The position numbers and the translations under genes are program-made. A stretch of 64,000 nucleotides of DNA from Diplonema papillatum (Eukaryota; Euglenozoa; Diplonemea; Diplonemida; Diplonemidae): positions 62,001 through 126,000 of the forward strand of contig JAPJBO010000219.1 of the NCBI GenBank assembly GCA_030068145.1, read 5' to 3'. The notes beneath the pieces are model-generated. The model searched no databases and was not told where the DNA came from. It saw nothing but the letters and a program-made list of their open reading frames with translations. Shown one piece after another: positions 50,041 to 59,687 of the stretch (positions are counted from its first letter, which is position 1; every line of letters starts with the position of its first letter).

Positions 50041-50930
50041 GCCGCCTGGCGAGCCTGAATCACGACGCCGCCCTGTGTGCCTGACACTCAGGACGACGAC
50101 TCGAAACGAACATGACGTGGGCTGGGTTTTTCGGGCACTCCTCTTGACACTGCAAAGTCGGTTCAGAAGCGGAGAAAGGCCCAGCAGCACCGAAACCAGA
50201 AATTGCACGCAAGAGAACGCCAGTCAATGCATAAACGTACGCGGGCCACACACCCGGTGGAGGCGGACGCCCCGTGCATAACCGAGCAACTGAGTCGCGG
50301 TGAACTGAACAGGAAAACCAAGTTCTCAGACACGATTGCCTTGCGGGGCCTCTTGAAGAGGGTTGCCTGTAGTCTGACGAAGCCGTGAACAGCCGCCTGG
50401 CGTACCTGACTCACGACGCCGCCCTGTCTGCCTGACACTCAGGACGCCCCCGACTCGGAACGAACACGACGTGGGCTGGGGTTTTCGGGCACTCCTCTTG
50501 ACACTGCAAAGTCGGTTCAGAAGCGGGGAAAGGCCCGGCAGGACCGAAACCAGAAATTGCACGCAAGAAAACGCCAGTCAATTCATAAACGTACGCGCAC
50601 CACACACCGTGGGGGAGAGCGGACGCCCCGTGCCGCCACACACTGTGGGGGCGGGCGGACGCCCTGAGTTCTTTGACCAATTTCTCAGACACGACTGCCC
50701 TGCGGCCTCTTGTAGAGGGTTGCCTCGCACGTGACGAAGCTATGAACAGCCGCCTGGCGAATTTGACGACACCGCCACCCTGTGTGCCTGACACTCAGCT
50801 TCCGCGCTGATGATGGTCCGCCTTAGGTGTCCGTGGCTTGAAGGACCAGAACCCGGTGCAGATGGTACCAGTGCGGAGCACACAACCATTTCAAGCACGT
50901 TCTTGCACTCCCACCCCATCCCCCCCTTCC
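50041..50930 (+). repeat. R2-family tandem block
   Basis: Two ~370-bp units (about 50025-50390 and 50391-50770) share GAACAGCCGCCTGGCG, CACTCCTCTTGACACTGCAA and CCAGAAATTGCACGCAAGA. The block ends in the R2 core at 50805-50915. Confidence 0.7.
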
Positions 50931-52230
50931 AATTAGCCTCGCAATTAACCCGTCTTCGATGCTGCGAACTTCCTGTCTTCGGCAGTGTGCCCTTATCCGT
51001 TCCACTTTTCCTGGACTTCGTCGTGCGGGGTCTCGTGTTTTCTTCTTCTTCCATCTACTCGCCCGCCTGACTTGACGTTCAGGTTTTCGTGCTTTAATGC
51101 CATACTACATTGCTTTCTCTCGCCGTTCTTGAAGGAGTACAACCGTGCCGGAGAGCCGACGAGTGTGTGTTTGATCCCACGCACTGAAATCAAGTGTCCC
51201 TATGCAGACGAATTTTGAGTGTTGAACGCTGAAATTGGCCATGATTAGGCTGAGCGTTCGTTCTTAATAGGACTCTCATATGCCGAGATTACCTACCGTT
51301 GAAAGTGGCGAATCGGGATTTTTCAGCAGACATCGTCCTTCCTCCTAACTGGCTTGGGGAGGCGACGTCACCCGACGTTCCAATAGGTGTCCGGCTCTGG
51401 TGGCAGCAGGGGGGTCCGAGTGCCTCAAGGGACAGAACGGGGAAACTCACTGCGGAGATAGTCGTTCAGTAACCCAACGTATAGGCCCTGGTATCCTCAG
51501 CATACCCTTAGGTAGTGCTGTAAGGTACATGTGGATGGTATCAGTAGCACTGTGGTATGCTATACAGCAACCACGTCGTACTGCTAGTACCAATACACCG
51601 CCCTGCATAGGATGACAGGTGCAGTAGCACTGTGGCATGCTCTACAGCATACTCCTGCTCCTCGTACACCGCATGTACCACCTCGTGGTGTAGGTATGCA
51701 TGCACGTAGCATCCCACCCCCAAGAAGGTCAAGGAACACTCTGCAACACCACCACAGGGCAAATAGCAGGGAGGGGGGCTGCAGCTGAAAAAGAAGCAAG
51801 AGCACAACAAAAAAACCGTCCCGCTGACGAGAGAACAAACACTAAAGATACCCGAAAACACCGAATTGCAGCCAAACACCCGAGAAAAGCAAAAGCACTG
51901 AATCACTGATACAAGAAATTGGTAGCCGTCTTGTCCCATGGCTGGATAAGGCGAGCCCAACAAGGCGCGTGCCAAAGCAAAGCTACGTGGTTTGTTTTCT
52001 CTCTTTTTGCCAACAAACGAGGTAGCACTGAATCCTTCTTTCTGGACGCAAAAAGCTACTACTCGGCGTTCTTTGCTGCTTGATAGCCGAGCCTTTGCTC
52101 GTGCCGTCTCCGTCTTCCGTTCTTTAATTGATTTGCTTTCTTCTGCCGTCTGGCCGTCGCGCCTCTCGCGGTATCTGAACCGGCACAGCAAAGAACACAA
52201 CGCCAATCTCCGCTCTCTCACTCGGAAAAG
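50931..52230. other. no gene seen; TAC-rich tract
   Basis: 51500-51720 is rich in GTAC, GCTGTA and CACTGTGG motifs resembling 61330-61470 and 15660-15740. No exon is recognised. Confidence 0.35.
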
Positions 52231-52249
52231 ACGACCCCCCCCCCCCGCG

Positions 52250-52320
52250 GTTAAATAACCTGGCCTCAGTGGTGCAAGCACCACGCGCTCTTCAAACCCA
52301 AGAAACATTTTCCCCCCCCC
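52250..52320 (+). repeat. tRNA-like short repeat (copy 2)
   Basis: TTAAATAACCTGGCCTCAGT ... TTCAAACCCAAGAAACATTT between two C-runs; the same unit as at 12908. Confidence 0.45.
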
Positions 52321-53000
52321 GTCTTGCGAGATTGTCAGAAGAAGGTGAAAAAGGACCCTGCACCACGAAAAAAAAACAAAAGAAAAGAAACATCCGCAGA
52401 CAAAGAAAAAAAAGAAAGAAGAAAAAGCGTTATCACGAAAACCTTTCCGCAAACCGCCGCAAGCGGTATCCGCAGGCTTCCTATTCATTGCGTATCTGGT
52501 TTGTCATCTGTTGTGTGCGCGCGCTGGAACTGGCGCCGGTCGCTGACCCCGCACGCAAAAAAAAAGGTCGAAAAGGCAAGGGTTACCGTCGGTAACACAA
52601 AAAGCGAACTTTTCACTCTAAAAAAAAGAAAGCACATTCCCCAAACCAACCATTCTTGAACCTTTGGGCATTGGGGTTTTTGGGGAACAGATCAGCGTTA
52701 CCGTCAAGAAGACAAGGAGGTCCACCCCGGTGGGAGTGAAAGCTGCGTTGAGGCAGTCTTTCCTCCGCTGTTTTGTTGTTTCGCTCTCGTCCTCGCGCCG
52801 CGCAAGCTTTGGCAAGCTGTGGTTGACCGTCGCGTGTCCTGGACCCGGAGCGGCGTCTTCTTCTTTTTTTTGCGATAACCAGTAAACTCCTTAGTGAGCA
52901 TACTTGTTACAGCTAAAAAGGAACGTTGGCAGCGGTTTAACCTAGGTCAAATCGCGCAAACAAAAAAAATCTGTCGCCGGTTTTGTTTGTGCGCACTTCC
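52321..53000. other. A-rich and repeat sequence, no gene
   Basis: A-rich low-complexity at 52360-52430. A GCAAGCTGTGGTTGACCGTC block (52810) is shared with 34856. Confidence 0.4.
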
Positions 53001-53003
53001 TTC

Positions 53004-53128
53004 AAACCCGTTTGGTTCATCTAACGGGAGTGAGGATCGTACGCTGCCATCGATCTGTTTTTGTCCCTTCAAACCTGTTTTGTTCATCCAACGGGAGTGA
53101 GGATCGTACGCCGCCATCGACCTGTTTT
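53004..53128 (+). repeat. ~61-bp tandem duplication upstream of receptor gene
   Basis: TTCATCTAACGGGAGTGAGG ... CCATCGATCTGTTTTTGT and its copy (TTCATCCAACGGGAGTGAGG ... CCATCGACCTGTTTTTGT) are adjacent, ending about 100 bp before the ATG at 53230. This is a possible 5' leader or promoter duplication. Confidence 0.7.
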
Positions 53129-53229
53129 TGTTCTTGACAAATATTGCATTCGCCGGGCACAAAGAACCCCCCCCGAACTGGCGGCAAAGCGGTGCCATAG
53201 CGTTCGCCGCGGTCGGCGGGGGCATCGAG

Positions 53230-54166
53230 ATGATGCCGGCCGGTCGGAGCGTAGCGCCGCTGATCTGGCTGCTGCTGGCGGCCTGGGGCCCGCCGCCGGG
53301 CGTGCGGGCCCAGGACACGCCCGTCTTCGTGGCGCCAGAGGAGCTGGAGGGCGGGTGCCAATATTCGGAGACGGCGACGTCCACCTGCGCCGCCGCTGGG
53401 CTGGTGGCCATCTTCGACCCGGAAGATTGCGGGCGGGCTGTCGCGTACCTGGACGCGGGCCCTGATTTCCACCCCACCGTTGAAGACTCATCGCTCAGCA
53501 CGGACTCTTATCCCCCAGGTTGCTACGTCTGGACGCAGAACAACAACAAGCTGTACATAAACGTGGGCACCACGAACATCCGTTCCTGCAGCACCGAGTA
53601 CACCTGCGTGTGCATGACGTCCGCGTGTGTGGACAGCGCGGCTCCGCAGACGGCCGCGCCCGCAACGAGCGAACCGACCGTCGCGCCCACGACGCTGGCG
53701 CCGACGGCTGCACCCGATACGATCGGCCCCACAGCGGTGCCCGCAACGATCGCCCCGACGGTCGTGCCCACGACGCTGGCACCGACAGGCGCTCCCGCAA
53801 CGCTCGCACCCACAGATGTGCCCAAGACGATCGCACCCACAGATGTGCCCAAGACGATCGCACCCACAGATGTGCCCAAGACGATCGCACCCACAGATGT
53901 GCCCAAGACGATCGCACCCACAGATGTGCCCAAGACGATCGCACCCACAGATGTGCCCAAGACGATCGCGCCCACAGATGTGCCCAAGACGGTCGCACCC
54001 ACAGATGTGCCCAAGACGATCGCACCCACAGATGTGCCGAAGACGATTGCACCCACAGATGTGCCCAAGACGATCGCACCCACAGATGTGCCCAAGACGA
54101 TCGCACCCACAGATGTGCCCAAGACGATGGCACCCACAGATGTACCCAAGACGATCGCACCCACAG
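53230..54166 (+). CDS. large membrane receptor-like protein, exon 1
   Basis: The ATG at 53230 gives a signal peptide (MMPAGRSVAPLIWLLLAAWG, likely cleaved near VRA-QD). A ~110-residue Cys-containing domain follows, with SYPPGCYVWTQNNNKLYINV, a pattern (PPGCY ... LYxN) seen in many secreted algal and protist proteins. From residue ~145 the chain is APT-type Thr/Pro linker, about fourteen copies of the nonapeptide APTDVPKTI. The exon ends at 54166 before GTGTGC with phase 1. Unspliced reading runs into a stop about 70 bases later. Confidence 0.75.
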
Positions 54167-54180
54167 GTGTGCCCAAGACG
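53815..54180 (+). repeat. 27-bp coding minisatellite (APTDVPKTI)
   Basis: Unit CCCACAGATGTGCCCAAGAC plus GATCGCA, about 14 copies, very homogeneous. Some copies read CCCACAGGTGTGCCC, which contains an AG|GT junction. Confidence 0.9.
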
Positions 54181-54562
54181 ATCGCACTCACAGTTTTCAC
54201 TGAGGGATTTGATGCACCACGAAAGTCGATTAGGTAAACTCTACACACAGCTTTCAGGGTGGTTGATTCAAAGAAACACGCCCAAGCTCGTTTCCCCGGG
54301 TCAAAGCAAATACTTTGATCATAGGTGTCACGGCAAACTTTGGCAGCCGCTGCTTAGCTAAATCCATGTGGTTCATGTACTTAAAAGAACTCAATGCTTA
54401 ACTAAATTTGACGTGGGCGGCTTTAGATTTACATCTGAATGACACCTCAAACACAAAAAAAAACAAGTTGTCGACAACTAACAAGTAAAAGAATGAAACA
54501 AAGCTACGCATTTCTTCTAGGCAGTTCTCGTCAGACAATACGAAGGGCAGAAATTCCCACAG
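54167..54562 (+). other. 396-bp intron inserted in the minisatellite
   Basis: Donor CCACAG|GTGTGC, acceptor TTCCCACAG|GTGTCC; both are versions of the repeat unit itself. Removing it restores the APTGVPETIAPTG reading frame. The insert carries TTTGGCAGCCGCTGCTTAGC and the R1 repeat (54362-54405), so a mobile sequence appears to have become an intron using splice sites supplied by the repeat. Confidence 0.65.
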
Positions 54563-55412
54563 GTGTCCCCGAGACGATCGCGCCCACAGGTGTACCCACG
54601 ACGCTGGAGCCGACGGGCGGACCGCAAACGATGGCCCCCACGGGCGTGCCCGCCACACACGCGCCCACCACCGTCCCCGCGGCGGCAGTAACGGCCGCGC
54701 CGTCCGCCTCCCCCGCAACGGACGCGCCCGAGACGGCGGGCCCGGGGCCGACGAACGGCACCTCGCCGCCGCGCGCTCCGGACGACCGCACGGGGGCTCC
54801 GGACACGCAGCTGCCGACGAACCCGGCCGTGACAGGCGCGCCGCAGAGCGCCGCGCCAGCCACGACGAGCACGCGGGCTCCCGACAGCGACTCGCCCGGC
54901 GTGGGTGCGCCGCCGACGAAGCCGCCGCCGGTTGCAGGGGCGCGGTTGGTGTGGACGTACGCAGACGACGTGAAGTCGGAGACGGTGGCGGCGGTGGGCA
55001 TCCGGGTCCGGATAGCCGCGAGCCTGGCCACCTTCGACGCGAACAACTGGCGCGCCGAACCTCGGTCGATCCTGCGCTTTTCGACGAACAACCCGATGCT
55101 GTCGCGCGGGCTGCAGGCGGCGCTCGGCAGGCACGAACTCACGCTGGCGGTCGACCGCAACAACCGCACCTTCGTCGACTTCTCGATCCGGTTTGCCGAG
55201 TACAGGGCCGACATGGACGAAACCATCACTTTCACCCTCGCCGACGACGCGGTTACCGGCGGCACCGACATCCTCCGCGCGCAAGGATACATGCAGGCAA
55301 AGGTCACCGTGCACCACGTGGAACCTCCCGTTTCCGAAAACGTCGTCGCCGTCAGCGCGGTCATGAGCGCCGCAGCCTCCGCTCAACAGCTCGCGCTTCT
55401 GATGGACGTCGA
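54563..55412 (+). CDS. large membrane receptor-like protein, exon 2
   Basis: Continues the APT linker (about 110 residues), then a ~150-residue ectodomain from ARLVWTYADDVKSETV to AAASAQQLALLMDVE. It includes RSILRFSTNNPMLSRGLQAA and NRTFVDFSIRFAEY, probably beta-rich. The AAASAQQLALLMD helix is of the kind that precedes polytopic tails in related protist proteins. The exon ends at 55412 before GTATGC with phase 2. An unspliced reading would stop at 55431. Confidence 0.7.
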
Positions 55413-55439
55413 GTATGCAGGGCTTCCTTAGTAAAGGGG

Positions 55440-56335
55440 GGGGCTTTTTTTTTTGTATAAGCACCCAGGGGTTATTCTAATCCCCGAAATTCTGGAAAAT
55501 CCCGGTTAAAAAATCTTTGATATGGCCAGAATTTTTTTTTTCCCACGCTGCGCGTGGAAAGCATGGATTGCTGAAGCAAGCAGTGTCCCACACAGTAGCG
55601 TCATTACGTTAGCACAGTGTCGACAGCGGCAGCACCACTAAAACCAAATGCGGCGAGCGACATCTCTTTAGTTTCAAAATCCTTTCGGGCTTGCGAGCTT
55701 CAGGATAGCAAACGATCCTCCAGTGACTGATTACTGGGTGTGATGGAAAACACAATCTGGCTGCTGCTTCTCCACTTTGTTGTAGCCTTCACTTGTCAGT
55801 CCCAGTGGGCACTACAGCGATGGCCTCAACGCCTTTCAACGCATCAGGGCGAAGCTGCTCACGACAGGCGCCCCACAACACGCTAACCCCAACGCCCCTC
55901 ATGCCCCATAGATATTTCTGGACCAAATTGCTGGCAGGCTGTGTCACACAAAACAGCAACTACGACTCCAGGATCTGAGCCTGTAGCCTGGGTCCCTTGC
56001 CAAAAAGTTCTCACCAGAAATCCCCATGGTTAAAAAATATTTTTTCACCGGCCTGTTTTCAGATTTTTTTTTTTTTGGTGAAAAAATTTTTTTTTAACCA
56101 TACAGGATAATCCCTGTAAGCACCTGCTTTGTAGGAAATACTTGAGGAGGCTGCCAGCTGCAAAAGATCAAAGGAGGTAAACGTGCTGTAGCCCACACGA
56201 AACACAGGTGAATCTGGGTTCAGTGCAGGCGGGCGTAAGCGTTCAACAAAAAAGACCCATTTTGTAGTTGTATTGTTTCTCCCCCTCTAGCCTCCTTCGA
56301 AGTAAGCACAAGGCAGCCCCTCGAGTATTTTTTTT
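55440..56335 (-). repeat. SINE-A copy split by a hAT-like element
   Basis: Poly-T then GTATAAGCACC (55451-55465) is interrupted and resumes at 56117 (TAAGCACCTGCTTTGTAGGA) down to CTCGAGTATTT. It lies in intron 2 of the receptor-like gene, antisense to it. Confidence 0.8.
55466..56116. mobile_element. non-autonomous hAT-like element (651 bp)
   Basis: Flanked by the 8-bp direct repeat TAAGCACC (55458-55465 and 56117-56124). Ends are CAGGGGTTATTCT and, inverted, CAGGGATTATCCT. An 8-bp duplication and CAGGG-type ends are hAT hallmarks. The interior has AT-rich inverted tracts (GGTTAAAAAAT) and no transposase. Confidence 0.85.
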
Positions 56336-56640
56336 TACATAAGCGCCAGCTTGAAAGGAAATGCTCGACGATGCTGCCCGACAAAGAACAGAAGGGATCC
56401 CAAGTGCTGTAACTACCGAACCACGTGTTGAACGGACGTGAGGTCATGCGGGTCTACCCCTACACGACAAATCACACAAACACAACAGGTCAAAGTCCTG
56501 AGTGAGAAAACAACACACGGTGGTGTAAGCGAAGAACAAATCAGATTGTGTTTGTATTGTATTTGCCCCTTACCTCTATATTTCCCCCCTTTCATTCGGA
56601 GTCGAAGCAGCTACGTCGAGTATTTTTCCCCAGCCACATA
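56330..56640 (-). repeat. SINE-B copy
   Basis: Joined directly to the 5' end of the SINE-A copy: poly-T, ACATAAGCGCCAGCTTG ... GTCGAGTATTTTTC. Nearly identical to 33946-34252. Confidence 0.8.
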
Positions 56641-56751
56641 TAAAAGGTGACGCGGGACAAGCCGGCAGCCGCTGCTTAACCGCTTTTTATCGCTATTAGT
56701 GCATGCTGATCCATGTGGTCCATGTACTTTCTTGAATCAACGACCACTACA

Positions 56752-56875
56752 TGGACCCAAAATTTGGACCCAAAATTTGACCCAAAGTTTGACCCAAAGT
56801 TTGACCCAAAATTTGGACCCAAAATTTGGACCCAAAGTTTGGACCCAAAGTTTGGAACCCAAAAATTTTGGGCCC
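56752..56875 (+). repeat. 13-bp minisatellite (TTTGGACCCAAAA)
   Basis: About nine units of TTTGACCCAAAG / TTTGGACCCAAAA directly before the LINE fragment. Its frame encodes a meaningless DPKFGPK repeat. Confidence 0.8.
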
Positions 56876-56984
56876 AAATTTGCACCTGCCCTATAATCCC
56901 GTTTCAAAACAAATTTTGCGCCCACATCCCGAACCGGGATACAAGGGCACAAATTTGTTTCGGCCGGGACATAAGGGCATTCCA

Positions 56985-58145
56985 CCTATCTTTAACCACA
57001 AATTGAGTTCCGCGATCAGTCGATGTCTTGGGGGAGCGGTGTACTCACGGGAATGGTGCCGCAGGAAGTGGGGTTCGGGGAGCGGCGACTGCGAGTTCTG
57101 CGACAGCGGTGCGACGGGGACCCTGTGGCATTACTACTGGCAATGTCCGGGCCCAGGTTGTAGATGGAACGAGCTGCGATCCCGGTTTTGCATTGCTGAG
57201 GCGATGGTCCGGGACATGCCCCAGTGCTTGTGCATTAGAGGGATACCCCCCTACGGGACCCCTCCTGACCTCCTGGAGAAGATCCAGAGGCTGATCGGTA
57301 CGATCTCAATCGAGATGGCGCAGGCGCAGCGGAGCCTTGCGGCAACACGCCCTTGGGAACTCGCCTCAGGTGCGTCGACGAAATACGACGTACACTTAGC
57401 AACGGACAGTCGTAAGTTGCTTACGACCAACATCGGAACCCGCTTCGCAGCGACGTTGGTCTTCTGGCTGCGGAGTCTATCGTGGGTCAGCTCCAACCCT
57501 CTCCCGACGACAGGCGTGGAACTCGCGCTTGATTTTGAGGCATTTACGCGTTCGAAGCTCCCAGGGAGAACCTTCGCCGAGAAGGGGCTGCAAATTGGGT
57601 ACCTTATGCGAGCTATCAACGACCTGTGCTGCGCCGACTCAGGAGTCGCCTCCTTCCCTGGGAAGTGGCGGCAGGGGGTCTGTTCCCTCCGCTGTTTTGG
57701 TGCGCCGGCTATGCCGGGTTGTACCCACCGCCCACGCTTTGCGGCTGGACGGAAGACCGAGTGGATGTTGGGCAAGCTGGAAACAATTTGCGCCCGTAAC
57801 AGCTGGAACGATGCCGTGCCTGAATATCCGCACGACGTACCCTATGTTCAGTGGGAGTTGAGATTCTCTGTCAAGATGCTAGCCGCCGCCATAGGGCGGG
57901 CTATTGCCAAAAGGAGGAGAGCCCGCGAAACAACGTGTCAACACACGCCTGCCAGGCGGTCTCGTCCGCCAGTCAGAACGCCCCCGGCTGCGCCACCATC
58001 GGTGCAACAATCATCTTTGACAGGGCCACGGCTCGCTCCGCGCCCACGGCGCAACGACTTGCGCCCGCCGTAGAAGTACGGGATAGTAGTGGGGCGACCG
58101 GATACTCCTCGGAGAGATGGTCCCTGCACTCTATCTCGTCTCTCT
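56985..58145 (+). mobile_element. 5'-truncated LINE copy (3' end)
   Basis: An open frame to 58073 encodes the LINE C-terminal region. A zinc motif CEFCDSGATGTLWHYYWQC (CX2CX9HX4C), typical after LINE RT domains, is followed by ~270 residues with LATDSRKLLTTNIGTRFAAT and a basic, Pro-rich end (RRSRPPVRTPPAAPP). The 3' UTR ends GTCCCTGCACTCTA and is followed by a TC-repeat. It lies in intron 2 of the receptor-like gene in sense orientation. The intact frame suggests a young insertion. Confidence 0.8.
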
Positions 58146-58312
58146 CTCTCTCTTTAACCATCCTTCAACGTTCTTCCGCTCGGGCCTTTTGTTTGCGCAA
58201 TGCGGGGCGGCTTCCACAATTTTGTTGGTCGCTTCCATTCGGAGTTCACGGCAAGTTTCTTTGCGCTTCTAGCTTCCTCATCGAATACGATCTAACACAC
58301 AATCCACTGCAG

Positions 58313-58472
58313 GTGCGGAAATGGCTCGAGGACTAAAGTGCCGCGTTCTATGCATCCGCTGGGCGTATCGATTGACCACTCCGACTGCTTTGGGGCGCTG
58401 GTATGGGATACCACGATTGTCACGTCGGCCGCAATCATTCAGTTCTTGATGGCCCTGCTGGCTGGTTATGTG
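58313..58472 (+). CDS. large membrane receptor-like protein, exon 3
   Basis: After CACTGCAG one base completes the Glu codon left by exon 2, then 53 codons without a stop: CGNGSRTKVPRSMHPLGVS ... ALVWDTTIVTSAAIIQFLM ... LLAGYV. The HPLGVSIDHS and the following hydrophobic helix suit the junction between ectodomain and first membrane segment. It ends before GTATGT in phase 0. Confidence 0.7.
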
Positions 58473-58662
58473 GTATGTTTAGCGCTCTCCTAGCGTCGCA
58501 ACCGGATCCTCTAAAAGGCGGGTGCTTTTTTATGGTAACAACCGCGGTTGTCATTATCAAGAAGTGACGGTTGGCAGCGTACTGTAGAAATTACCATACA
58601 GGTGATAGCACACTACGCACAAACAACCGGATACTAGATGAAAGAAAGTCTGCTTTGGGAAG

Positions 58663-58800
58663 TTGTATTGTATAAGCACCCGCTTTGTGGGAAATGCTGC
58701 CAGTTGCGATAGATTAAAGGAGGTACATGTGCTGTAGCCACACGAAACACAGGTAAATCTGGGTTTAGTGGCGGGCGTAAGCGTTCAACTTTTTTCGTTT
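58663..58800 (-). repeat. SINE-A copy in intron 3
   Basis: TTGTATAAGCACCCGCTTTG ... GGGCGTAAGCGTTCAAC, a 3' half copy within the 501-bp intron 58473-58973. Confidence 0.75.
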
Positions 58801-58973
58801 CAGTTTTCTGCATCCTCTTCAAGTAAAGTAGCCATCGATGCATGTGATACGCCGCGAACTACCAACCACTAAATATGCATGCGAATGAGTATCGTTCGCA
58901 TGTGATACGCTGCCAACTGCTGCCGTCTACAGCTTTTAGAACCAACGACGCATTGCCACCGCAAACCATACAG

Positions 58974-59657
58974 GTGAAGTTCAACTCCTTCCTGGTACCC
59001 ACGCACTGGCTCCCCGTGCGGACCGTCCGCGCCGCGCACGGCCTCGTCCGCTTCCCGGGCGGCCTGCTCTTCGTGTTCTACTTCCTGTACCAAGGCCAGG
59101 CGAAGTGCGCGTGGATCCTCACCTTCGACGGCGGCGTGCACACCGTCGTCGGCCTCTTTTTCATGTCCCTGCTCATCGCGCTGCCCTTGTGGATATCGTG
59201 GTTTCTGTACAATGAGTTGAAGACCCGACAAGCGAGGTACCGGGAGGTGGACGAAAGGCACGGCAAAGTGTTCGAGTTCATCATGGGGAAGGGTGAGTGG
59301 GTGAGCAGGCGTAGGAAGAACCCGGTGACCTTTCGGTTCAGCTTGCAGCTGCGCGCGTTCACCGCGCGGTGCGGGTGGTTTCTGCTGCTGGACTTCGCCC
59401 TGATGATGGTGATCGGCCTCGGGAGCGCGATTCCAGCCACGTCGTACCAGCAGTGCGGCCACGTACGCCTTGCCCTGGGGCTTGCGACGGTGATCTGCTT
59501 GGGCGTCGAGCTCTATTTCCAGCCGCACATCCGGCCCAGAGACAACGTGTTCGACTGCATACGGTTCATGCTTCAGGCCACCGGCCTCTTCTGCCAAGGT
59601 CGGGCGTACTACGCAGAAAACATCACGCACCCGGCGATGATAGCCGCCGCCATGATC
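58974..59657 (+). CDS. large membrane receptor-like protein, exon 4
   Basis: Starts in phase 0 after ACCATACAG. It encodes 228 residues with about four to five membrane helices (FPGGLLFVFYFLYQG, VVGLFFMSLLIALPLWISWFL, WFLLLDFALMMVIGLGS, LALGLATVICLGVELYF) and the motif FQPHIRPRDNVFDCIRF, resembling the QPyxxxxdN signature of TRP-like polytopic tails in protist surface proteins. It ends in a helix (MIAAAMI) at GTATGT, phase 0. An unspliced reading would run to a TGA at 59697 inside PAL-10. Confidence 0.75.
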
Positions 59658-59687
59658 GTATGTGCCTTATTACACACCTACACTACG

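Noticed and set aside
53495-54248. 230-241 aa minus-strand ORFs across the APTDVPKT repeat
   Set aside because: They are shadow frames of the 27-bp repeat; only the plus frame joins to a signal peptide and downstream exons.
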